Assembly (NCBI RefSeq): GCF_963169125.1
Contig: NC_084794.1
Location: 156,312,858 to 156,376,857 of the forward strand
Reading direction: 5' to 3'
Length of the DNA stretch: 64,000 nucleotides
From: Humulus lupulus
Taxonomy: Eukaryota; Streptophyta; Magnoliopsida; Rosales; Cannabaceae
The notes beneath the pieces are model-generated. The model was given only the letters and a program-made list of their open reading frames with translations, ran no database searches and was not told the origin of the DNA. The translations under genes were made by a program, and so were the position numbers. This document shows, piece after piece, positions 32,274 to 41,202 of this stretch. The first letter of the stretch is position 1. Each line of letters opens with the position of its first letter.

Positions 32274-34500
32274 ATGGTGACTACTCAGTCCAGGCATGGT
32301 AACGAGACAGAACAACATGATGGGCAGGAGGCTCATCATACTACCATCCCTGATGAACACGTTCTTGAAGTCCAGCAGCGGCCAGGAAAACAGCCGGTGG
32401 GCCAAAATGATACCGGTAGTTCGGTGCCTCGGCCACCTAATCCGAACCCGTGTTATTATACTGCGGTGGAAATGGAGAATGCTTAACTGAGGAGTCAGTT
32501 AGCATTAGCTAGCCAGCAAATCCAGGATATCCTGGCCCGATTACCCCCTCTCACAACCGACGTTAACGTCAGAGAGAGGCAGGCGAGGCTCCTAAGTCTC
32601 ACCGAGGTAACCGGTCCAGGCATAGCCATTCGGATAGGCCTCCGGCAGTCACCTCCACCCCTTCATCACACCATCGAGAGGCAAACTTCGAGGGAATGCC
32701 TAGGACCGGACAACAGCAATACAGCCGTTTGGTCAGGACGTCAACTCCTAGCTCTCAACCATCCTCGAGAACGCCCAGGGGAGCTCGAGGAAATTCCCAA
32801 AGGAAATCCGGGGAAGGCTCGCGACATCAGCCCATCCCCGACGACCGCCCTACGCCTCATCCAGATCGCCCGGCGCGGGACCAGCAGGTTGGCAGGGCCG
32901 AAAGGCCCCCACCAAACTTGATCCGTCCAGACGGAACCAGGATCGCCTCCCCAGTCAGGCATCCTCCATCTCCGATCAGATATCCATCTCCTCCTCGGCC
33001 CGTCTAGGACATCCCAGCCTATGGGAGTAGTAGGAGAAACCCGCCATCAGCTAGACCCTCCCAGCGCAGTAGGGCGCCAGGGGAAAGCTCAGGTCGTCAC
33101 CACCAAAGGCGGACTCCAAGCCTATCCGGCAGGAGCCACTGGACCGGCAGTCACCGGAATGATTTCTCTGGGGGAGACCTTCGTCAGCGTTTGAGTTCGG
33201 CACAAAGTCATCAGACCACCCAAGGAGGTGACCTGCGAGATCGCCTCAACTCTCATAGAGGGGATGGAGGAGGAGATGGAGGCCAGGCTCGTTCAGGGGG
33301 GGTTCTGTCCGAAATACGCAACGGAGGGAATGTCCCAAATAACCTATCTCAAGATAGGAGGGGCAATAACCCACCAAATGTGTACAATGGATCCGGAGTT
33401 GTTGAACAGCCCCGGAATAACCAAGGACATCAGGACCAAACCCTCGAGCGCCTGACTCAGATGGAGGAGCTGATGAGGAAGCTCCTATCAGAAAAAGAAA
33501 AAGACGAATATGATTCGGGAGACGAGATGGAACTTTTCGCCCCCAACATAGCAGCGACGGCATACCCATCTGGTTTCCGTATGCCTCACTTGTCGAAGTT
33601 CAACGGGGACGGAGACCTGTCGGACCATTTAGGGATGTTCAACACCTTAATGATGGCCCATAACATTGGCCCGGAGCTGAGATGCTTGATCTTCCCCTCC
33701 ACACTGACTAGACCTGCCATACAATGGTTCAAGCAAAGTAAAAGACAGTCAATCAGTTCCTGGAAGACCTTCTCAGCCGACTTCAAAAGGGCATTTCGAG
33801 CCTCCTAGGCCGCCCGTGTTCAGGCCGACTCCCTGGCTAACGTGAGACAGCAGCCCGGTGAGACTCTGAAGGCCTACCTGAGCAGATTCGTGAACGTCAC
33901 TGCTCAGGCTAGAGACGCGGATGATAGTTCCAAGCTCATGGCCATGAGAACCAGAATCCTTGTCGGAGGAGACCTATGGAAGGATATACAGAGGAAGGGA
34001 GTCAGCTCGGTCAATGAATTCCTTAACAGGGCCCAAGAATGGATAAACTTGGAAGAAGCCGAAGCCTCAGCGGTGGGAACCAGCCAGGTTCCCGATCAGC
34101 CCACGGGAGTAGGGACGGAGGTCGTGGCAGCGAGCCCAAACGTCGCACAGAGCAACCAGCCCGGTGGAGGCAAAAGAAAGGGCAATGGCGAAAACAGTCA
34201 GCACGACCAAAAGAAGAATAAGTCCGTAGATAAGTTTAAGCCCGTTTTCACGACGTATACCAAGCTCACCCAGTCCAGGGAGAGTATCTTGCTAGCTAAC
34301 TCTACTCGGGTCCCCTAGAAGAGGCCGGAGCCATTGAAGCACCACAAGGGAAAGAGAGACACTCCCAAAATTTGTCATTTTCATAATGATGTGGGCCACA
34401 ATACCGATGATTGTAGGCATTTAAAAGATGAGATCGAGACTCTCATCCGAGCCGGCCCCTTGGCTCAATACTCACGGAACAGGGTTCCAGCGAGTCGACC
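32274..34500 (+). pseudogene. gag, element T (degenerate)
   Basis: An ATG at 32274 opens a hydrophilic N-terminus of about 70 residues, ending in a stop at 32486. The frame then shifts near 32640-32700. A long Pro/Arg-rich linker leads to the gag core (about 33570-34060) with FRMPHLSKFNGDGDLSDHL, IQWFKQSKRQSISSWKTF and, after a TAG at 33806-33808, RQQPGETLKAYLSRFVN. A CHH(C)-like motif (ICHFHNDVGHNTDDCRHL, about 34370-34425) follows a TAG at 34316-34318. Each of these TAG codons sits where Gln is plausible. Gag would assemble the particle; this copy is truncated by stops. Confidence 0.88.
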
Positions 34501-35404
34501 TGCTCCAGAAGCCCCAGCCAGTCAGCCTGGGTCTCGGGTAGATCAGGATGTCCCTCCCCCCGTGGTCGGGGGAGAGATATCCACCATCTCTGGAGGTCCG
34601 CACATGGCTGGCATAAGCAGAGGTGCCCAGAAGAGATACGTGAATGAACTAAAGGCTCATAACGGAGTGGAGTTCATCCCGGAGCAGCGTCAGTCAAAGC
34701 AGCTACGACTGGAGAGGCAACCAATCATTTTTACGGAGGAAGATGCAGGCCATGTCCAGTTCCCTGATAATGACCCCTTGGTTGTAGCAGTCCAGCTGGC
34801 CAACCGGAGAGTGAGGAGGGTACTGATAGACAACGGGAGTTCGGCGAACCTCCTATTCCGGTCCACCTTGGAAAAGATGGGTTTGACTGTCACTGATCTA
34901 AAGGCAACCTCCATGATGCTGTATGGTTTTTCGGGAGAAGGATCAGCAGCGATAGGGACGATCGAGATGGTGATCACCCTAGGAGAAGAATCTCGGATAG
35001 TATCCAAACCACTCAAGTTCGTGGTCATAGACTGCTCCGCTGCTTATAACGCCATTTTGGGCCGACCTACGCTCATAGCTTTCGAGGCCATCACTTCCAT
35101 TCAACACCTCGCCATGAAGTTCCCTACTTCAACAGGAATCTGCACTATCCAGGGCGATCAGCTCGCTGCCAGGGAATGCTACAACATTTCCATGAAGGGA
35201 AAATCTAAACCCGGGCAGCTGGCTATGGCCATTCTGGGTGAAGAGGAATCTCAGGAACACTCAGTGGACCCTGAGATTGAAAAACCTCAAAACGCCAAAG
35301 GGGGAAATGTTCCTTTAAATGAGGATATTGACCCCCGAGTAGGCGAAGACAGATCCGAGCTCCAGGCTATTGAGGAGCTCGAGGAAGTGAACCTTGATCC
35401 ATAG
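34501..35404 (+). pseudogene. Aspartic protease region, element T
   Basis: Part of one 356-codon open stretch that starts at 34334. After a Pro-rich spacer and the Tat-typical ISTISGGPHMAG string it holds the protease motif VLIDNGSSANLLF (D-N-G-S-S in place of D-S/T-G-A, as is usual in Tat elements), then VVIDCSAAYNAILGRPTL at about 35025-35075. The domain itself is open. The frame ends in TAG at 35402-35404, followed downstream by TGA at 35478-35480. Protease would process the polyprotein. Confidence 0.9.
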
Positions 35405-36300
35405 AATCCGTCACGGGCGGTCAGGCTCGGGAAAAATCTCTGTAGCAAGAGGAAGGCGGAGCTGACTACGTTTCTCTGAGCTAACTTAGATGTATTTTCC
35501 TGGTCCCACGAGGACATGGTGGGGATTAGCCCAAGTGTCATCATGCACACGCTTCACCTGAATAAAAGCATTCCTCCCAAGTCTCAAAAGCAAAGATGTT
35601 TAGGAACAACCCGGGCTGAAGCCCTAGAAGAAGAAGTAGCCCGGCTCAAAAAATGTGGCTTTATCCGTGAAGCCAAGTTTCCAATCTGGGTCGCCAACTC
35701 CGTGCTAGTTCCAAAGCCCAACGGGAAATGGCGGACCTGCATCGACTTCTCCGACCTGAATAAAGCCTGCCCCAAGGATTGTTTTCCATTGCCAAGGATT
35801 GACCAGCTGGTGGATGCTACAGCGGGGCACGAGCTCATGTCCTTTATGGACGCGTACTCAGGCTACAATCAGATCGCGATGAATCCGGCGGACCAGGAAC
35901 ACACCAGCTTCATGACCCCAACTAATGTCTATTGCTACAAGGTCATGCCTTTCGGTCTGAAGAACGCCGGAGCTACCTACCAAAGACTAGTAAATACAAT
36001 GTTCGAGGACTAGATCAGAAAAAACATGGAAGTGTACGTTGACGACATGCTAGTCAAGTCCAAGATTGCCGATGACCATGTTTTCGACATGGAAGAATGT
36101 TTTAAAATACTACGAGAATACGACATGAGGCTCAATCCCCAGAAATGCACTTTTGGAGTCGCATCAGGGACGTTCCTGGGGTTCATAGTCAATACCTGAG
36201 GAATCGAGGCAAACCCCAGTAAGATCAGGTCGCTGCTCGAGCTTCCTTCGCCCAGGTCGCGGAAAGATGTCCAAGGCTTAACAGGAAGAGTGGCGGCACT
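35405..36300 (+). pseudogene. Reverse transcriptase, element T
   Basis: Same frame as the protease. Motifs in order: CGFIREAKFPIWVANSVLVP, WRTCIDFSDLNKACPKD, the palm DAYSGYNQI, MPFGLKNAGATYQRL, and the catalytic box MEVYVDDMLVKS (about 36027-36062) with both Asp intact, then LNPQKCTFGV. Stops at 36011-36013 (TAG, where related elements have Gln) and 36196-36198 (TGA, where Arg is expected) break the frame on both sides of the active site. The catalytic residues survive but a full-length RT cannot be made without readthrough. Confidence 0.92.
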
Positions 36301-36850
36301 GAACCGGTTTATCTCCAAGTCAACCGATAAGTGTTTGCCCTTCTACAACCTGCTCCGAGGAAACAAGAAGTTTGAATGGATAGTAGAATGCGAAAGCGCA
36401 TTCCTCGACCTGAAGGCACATCTGGCTGAACCGCCTGTGCTATCCAAGCCCAAGGCAGGCAAGCCTCTTTTTCTCTACCTGGCTGTCACTGAGGGTGCAG
36501 CTAGTGCCGTACTGGTACGAGAAGAGGACCAAGTTCAGAAGCCAGTCTACTACATCAGCAAGAGACTCCTCGGGGCAGAATCACGATATCCACTGATGGA
36601 AAAATTGGCGTTCTGCCTAATCACGACCTCACGTAAGCTCAGGCCGTACTTCCAATCTCACTCAATACACGTCATGACCGATCAGCCTCTAAGGCAGGTT
36701 TTGCAAAAACCTGAAGCATCGGGACGTTTGTTAAAATGGGCAGTCAAGCTCAGTCGGTTCGAGATTTTCTACACTCCACGAACTGCTATAAAAAGTCAGG
36801 CCCTCGCCGATTTTGTGGTAGAATGCACGGGATTCCAGGAGGATCCAGCA
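36301..36850 (+). pseudogene. RNase H (first, Ty3/gypsy type), element T
   Basis: Follows the RT thumb in the same frame. It contains KPLFLYLAVTEGAASAVLV, VYYISKRLLGAESRYPLMEK and MTDQPLRQVLQKPEASGRL, the degraded RNase H of Tat elements, in which the first catalytic Asp position is already changed (YLAVT in place of Y-x-D-A-S). This open stretch runs without a stop from 36290 through both RNase H domains. In Tat elements the second RNase H is thought to replace its function. Confidence 0.88.
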
Positions 36851-36879
36851 GAGGGCTCACCCCAGGTCACCTCGCCCCA

Positions 36880-37327
36880 ATCGTTATGGAGGATCTTTGT
36901 GGATGGTTCTTCCAACGAGAACGGCTCCGGGGCCGGAATCATTCTGATATCCCCCGAGGGACATAGATTCCACTCGGCGCTAAGGTTCAGATTCAAGGCC
37001 TCCAACAACGAGCCCGAGTACAAAGCTTTGTTGGCCGGGCTGAGGATAGCCAAGGAGTTAAAGGCAAACTCCGTCCAGTGCTTCAGTGACTTCCAGCTCG
37101 TGGTAAACCAGGTTCTGGGCGAGTATCAGGTGCGGGGACCTAAGATGGCCGCCTATCTGGCAAAGGTAAAAGCTGATCTATCCGCATTTGAGCGGGGATC
37201 GATCGAACAGATACCCCGGGAACATAACACTAATGCAGATGCGCTTGCCAAGATTACAACCTCGGGAGAAACAGAGACCTTGGGGTTGGTGCCAATAGAA
37301 TTCTTGGAAATAAGTTTACCGGGCTGA
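36880..37327 (+). pseudogene. Second, archaeal-type RNase H, element T
   Basis: LWRIFVDGSSNENGSGAGII opens a new RNase H fold with the catalytic Asp in FVDGSS, the Glu in NNEPEYKALLAGL, the Asp in CFSDFQLVVNQ and a late Asp in NADALAKI. This additional domain between the first RNase H and integrase is diagnostic of the Tat lineage. The domain is open to the stop at 37327. A +1 shift near 37320-37335 then separates it from integrase. Confidence 0.9.
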
Positions 37328-37334
37328 GGTCGAA

Positions 37335-38591
37335 ATGGTCGACGCCAGGCCGACCTGGATGACCCCCATTCTTGAATATCTCGTCGAGGGCAAGCTGCCT
37401 GAGGGACGTAACGATGCACGGCGAATCCTGTATCAAGCTCCGAGATATACAATAGTCGATGGGGTGTTGTACCAACGTGGGCACTCCCTACCTCTCCTAC
37501 GATGCGTTCTTCCAAGTGAAGCGAAGGCCATCCTGCAGGAAGTTCACGAAGGATTCTGCGGAGACCACACCGGGGGGTAGAGCTTGGCCTTAAAGGTTCT
37601 CAGGCAAGGGTATTACTGGCCAACTCTATCCAAAGACTCGATCTCATATGTGAAGAAGTGCGACAAGTGCCAACGATTCGCTGCAGTTGCCCGAGCTCCT
37701 CCAGTCGAGCTGAAGATGATCTCGTCCCCATGGCCGTTTGCCGTTTGGGGGATAGACTTGGTTGGCGCCCTCCCCACTGGAAAAGGCGGGGTGCGTTACG
37801 CCGTGGTAGCCATCGACTACTTTACTAAGTGGACTGAGGCAGAGCCGTTGGCAACGATAACGTCCAAAAAGGTGCTTGACTTTGTGGTTAAAATCATCAT
37901 CTGTCGGTTCGGCCTGCCCAAGAAGATCGTCTCCGATAACGGCACTCAGCTCGACAGCGACCTGTTCACTGAGTTCTGTGAAAGACATGGGATTGTAAAA
38001 AGTTTCTCCTCTGTGGCCTATCCTCAGGCTAATGGCCAGGTCGAAGCTGTCAATAAGACCCTAAAGGCGAGCCTCAAGAAAAGATTAGATGAAGCGAAGG
38101 GGGTCTGGCCAGAACAGCTCCCCCAGGTCCTATGGGCATACCAGACCTCGCATCGAACTCCTACGGGTCATACTCCCTTTTCCCTAACCTTTGGGAGTGA
38201 GGCAGTCCTCCCTGTAGAGATAAAGGTTCTTTCGCATAGAGTCCAGTCTTACGACCAGGATCGAAACCATGAGCTCCTGTGCCATTCCCTCGATCTGGTT
38301 GAGGAGAGGCGAGAGGATTCGCAACTCCAGCTCGCCCATTATCAGCAGAAAATCGCCCGCTACTTCAACACCAAGGTCAAAAAACGCGCCTTTAGCTTGG
38401 GCGACTTGGTCCTGAGGAGAATTTTCCTCGCTGGAAAAGATCCCAAAGATGGAGTTTTGGGACCGAACTGGGAAGGACCATACCAGGTCATCAAAGTCAT
38501 CAAGGAAGGAACTTATAAGTTAGCTCGACTTGATGGAGGGGCGGTCCCGCGGACTTGGAATGCCGTCCACTTAAAGAAATATTATCAGTGA
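37335..38591 (+). pseudogene. Integrase, element T
   Basis: In a different frame from upstream pol. An HHCC zinc-binding region spans about 37530-37670 (H...H, then CDKCQRF) and contains one TAG at 37578-37580. The catalytic core has all three acidic residues: WGIDLVGALPTGKGG, IVSDNGTQLDSD and NGQVEAVNKTL. The C-terminal part has LGDLVLRR and GPNWEGPYQV (GPY/F module) and no chromodomain, as expected for Tat. The stop at 38589-38591 looks natural. Only one internal stop and the upstream shift separate this from an intact enzyme. Confidence 0.92.
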
Positions 38592-38702
38592 TCCACTTGT
38601 AAGGCCTGGAAGGCCACTTTTTATGTATCAATGAAAATCAGATTTTTACGCATATTTGCAAGTGTAATCTTAAAGTAACCACGAAAGACCCTTTCCCAGT
38701 TA

Positions 38703-38713
38703 CTTGGGGGGCA
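38703..38713 (+). other. Internal polypurine-like tract after integrase, element T
   Basis: CTTGGGGGGCA lies 111 bp after the integrase stop. It is identical to the tract before the 3' LTR at 40143-40153. The sequence between the two holds the antisense ORF. Confidence 0.7.
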
Positions 38714-38749
38714 TATGGTACCTGGATATAACCAGGTCTCCTTAACGAC

Positions 38750-39154
38750 TTAGATGTTGATTCTTATCGATTGACCGTTGTTGAGGAAATCAGCAAAATA
38801 TTGATCCAGTGGGAGGAAGGCCCCTACCTTAAAATGTTCACCACTCCAGGCCGCGAACGACTCTTCGAGCAGCGCATAGCTCCGCTCGCCCTCTGAGGCA
38901 GGTCGGGCCACCACGGATGCTTTCCTCAGGGCGATGTTGTGGGAAAGGAAGATTTTGTTAATCTTTGCCTGATCGGTGATCTTTGAGACGATCCTTTCCG
39001 CCTCAAAGAATGCATCAGGGGCCACCTCGACCTCCTTCTCCACCGCCGGCCCGAAGCGGGGGATCGAGGAGCTAGGCATCGCCGCCTTTCCTCTGTCCTG
39101 CCGGGAGGCCGAGCTGCTGACGTTCTTCTGTGGGAGATTCCTTTTTGGAGCCAT
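38750..39154 (-). CDS. Antisense ORF of Tat element T (N-terminal part of gypsy-type transposon protein)
   Basis: A 134-codon minus-strand ORF starting MAPKRN, with a basic Ser-rich N-terminus and then FEAERIVSKITDQ...EGERSYALLEE...VGAFLPLDQYFADFLN. It is homologous to the fragment at 41310-41600 on the plus strand, and both resemble the 'putative gypsy type transposon' domain (PF04195, from memory; not searched). The C-terminal part of that domain and the usual coiled coil are missing: the ORF runs into unrelated sequence and stops at 38750. A minus-strand TATA box lies upstream at 39882-39890, and splice-like signals suggest a 5' intron. Known Tat elements carry such antisense ORFs of unknown function. 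Truncation makes function here doubtful. Confidence 0.65.
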   Translation of the reverse strand: MAPKRNLPQKNVSSSASRQDRGKAAMPSSSIPRFGPAVEKEVEVAPDAFFEAERIVSKITDQAKINKIFLSHNIALRKASVVARPASEGERSYALLEESFAAWSGEHFKVGAFLPLDQYFADFLNNGQSIRINI

Positions 39155-39881
39155 CTGGTCGCTTAACGAACAAAAGAAAACATTTCAGAAAAGGTGACCC
39201 AAGCATGAAGAAAAAGCAATTATTATTTGCATGAGCTGTGGTAAGCCCAGCCCGTGGAGAGTGGGACCACGCGGTTTGATGAACACGCGCCTGTGCTCCC
39301 AACAGATCCCCGATTCCTCGGGATTCGTGTGTCAGGAGGGTCAGGATAGAATTTTCCTTGGGGGGAAAGTTTCAGTAGGCAGAAAATTGCAAAACCGCCT
39401 GTGAGGCGTGTTCCCTAAGCTACCCGGTTTTGCACCCAAAATTATCAAAACTCCTACCTAGATAATTTTCCCCAGAAAAAGCATCCTAAAACCCATACTC
39501 TAAAATGGTTTCCTACAACAAAGATACCCTAACCTAAAAAGGGCTTTCACCCTCCGTATCCACAAAACCCAGTAAAACCTTGCATGCGGCTACAGTAAAT
39601 TTTTTACCTATGCTACAGTGGCATATATTCTCAAAACGCACATGGTCAGGAAACTTACCGTGTGTAGCTGGGAGGTGGATGGAGGTGTCGCCTTGGAAAA
39701 AGCTTCGTCGATGTATTGGCTTCCAAAGCTTCGAAGAAATCCGTGCGCCTAAGCTTCTTGAACGCGGAAGATGGCAGTAACAGAGTAGAGGGTTTGCTCT
39801 TCTGAGATAAAGAGAGGAGAAGAAGAGGAGTTTGAAAATTTTCAAATGAAAGGGTGGCCCATGCGTAGGGTGGCCACCCCT

Positions 39882-39890
39882 TTTTATATG
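39882..39890 (-). promoter_or_regulatory. TATA box for antisense transcription in element T
   Basis: The minus strand reads CATATAAAAAGG, a strong TATA match, about 730 bp upstream of the antisense ORF start. It lies in unique interior sequence, not in the LTR. A donor-like GGTAAG on the minus strand lies near 39655. Confidence 0.55.
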
Positions 39891-40142
39891 CGTAAAGGAT
39901 CACGTGTAGAGGGCCGTTGGATGGCCCTGATGAGGGATTCGAGGCCCTACACTCAAAATACGAAATGACGGCTGGGCATAGGCTAGGCCATTAAATGCGG
40001 TTCTCGTAAGACGTACCGTCACCACCCACGATGTTCCACGTATCAGGCGCCTGCGCAAAAAGTGGAATACGAAGAGTTCATGGGGAAGTCTAAAATCCCC
40101 TACTGTGGTCTTATATACGACGAAATATCCCACGAGCAGGAG

Positions 40143-40155
40143 CTTGGGGGGCAGA
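40143..40155 (+). other. Polypurine tract of element T
   Basis: CTTGGGGGGCAGA directly precedes the 3' LTR start TGTACGCC at 40156. Confidence 0.85.
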
Positions 40156-40921
40156 TGTACGCCCTGATTTTCCCACGGGCTGATTAGCAAGCCGGGCTGC
40201 GGCCTAACCATGATTACCTCATGATCATCCCCAGGGTCCGGAGCTTCTGTCGTAATGTTATGACTTCTTAGCTCGAGGAAGCCCCAAGAGCTCGCCTTCA
40301 CTGCCCAAGGTCGGGGCAGGGGTTCCGAAGGCCGATGACCGAGCTAAGTATGAAGCTCGTGGTACGAGCTTCATATGGAGGCTATGACCCTTTCTGAAGT
40401 CAACATACGCAAGGTAAATGTGCATATATCAGGCATCACGTGTCTGATATCCCCCTGACTTCTCGGACACGCAGCAGGAACGTGCGTATTCAGACACCCA
40501 CGACTGGGTTGGGCCGTGCGGCCCATTACCTCCGTACCTATTGATTTGACCACACTTATGTGTCAGGTTTAGGAATTAATCATGAATGTCACAGAATTGA
40601 TACGACAACTAAGAAGGTCACGGGATGACCTTCTTACCAACTTCCAGGTGCCTTCTCCTATAAATATGGAGACCCTGGGAGTTAATAGGGGTTGGAAAAA
40701 TAATCTCTTGTAAGAAATACTCTGTAATCAAATACTCAGTATAGATCAATAATATTGACTAGTGGAGTAGAAGGATTTTAACCTTCGAACCACTTAAAAA
40801 CCGTGTCTTGAGTCACGTCTTTCATCCTCTAAGATGATATATCTGTTTCGGTTCTACATTTTGGCACTAATCCCTTTCTCTTCTTTTCTTAATTACCTGT
40901 TGGCGAAGAACCGTATCAACA
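40156..40921 (+). repeat. 3' LTR of element T
   Basis: Partner of 31453-32218, same length, about 20 substitutions by eye and no net indel. TATA box at 40659-40666. Ends TATCAACA, followed by the TATAT duplication. Confidence 0.95.
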
Positions 40922-40926
40922 TATAT

Positions 40927-41202
40927 ATATCCACATAATAATGTGATCTTCACAATTATAACATATAATCATATTTATGCCCTCAACAGGCTAAAATTAC
41001 AGACATGCCCCTCTAAGCAAAGTAGGGCCTACATGCATACTAATATTCTTAGACATGCATCTCATGTATTCATATAATCATATAAGCATGCTTATCATGG
41101 AGTCATGCATTAAATTATTTAATTCACACATAAACCAATTATGCCCTCGCGACATGCTAATCAAGGTCCTTAAGCCTCATTAGTGATTTTTGGGTCGTTA
41201 CA
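40927..41202 (-). repeat. 5' LTR of element C, 5' part (outer end)
   Basis: Continues the LTR interrupted at 31452 and ends TTTGGGTCGTTACA, the TGTAACGACCC start on the minus strand. Non-LTR sequence begins at 41203 (cccggg). Confidence 0.88.

Larger units (their letters stand above)
31453..40921 (+). mobile_element. Element T: complete Tat-type Ty3/gypsy retrotransposon (TSD TATAT)
   Basis: Two 766-bp LTRs (31453-32218, 40156-40921) and perfect TATAT duplications (31448-31452, 40922-40926) bound a 9469-bp plus-strand element. Order: primer site, gag, protease, RT, RNase H, archaeal-type RNase H, integrase, internal polypurine-like tract, antisense ORF, polypurine tract. The second RNase H and the antisense ORF identify the Tat lineage. 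About 20 LTR differences by eye (2.6%) suggest an insertion roughly a million years old at the commonly used plant rate. Coding is nearly collinear in one frame but broken by stops and two frameshifts. It sits inside the 5' LTR of element C. Confidence 0.95.
18413..41202 (-). mobile_element. Tekay-type retrotransposon C, 3'-truncated, host of two nested elements
   Basis: Own sequence consists of protease/gag (18413-19919), leader (19920-20030 and 29229-29614), primer site, and 5' LTR (29630-31452 plus 40927-41202, about 2.1 kb). RT, RNase H, integrase and 3' LTR are absent because the element is fused to satellite DNA at 18412/18413. Element D is nested in the leader and element T in the 5' LTR. 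It is close to element A in gag, leader and protease, but its LTR differs. The outer end at 41202 abuts a decayed gypsy-type transposon gene, which it probably inserted into. Confidence 0.88.
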
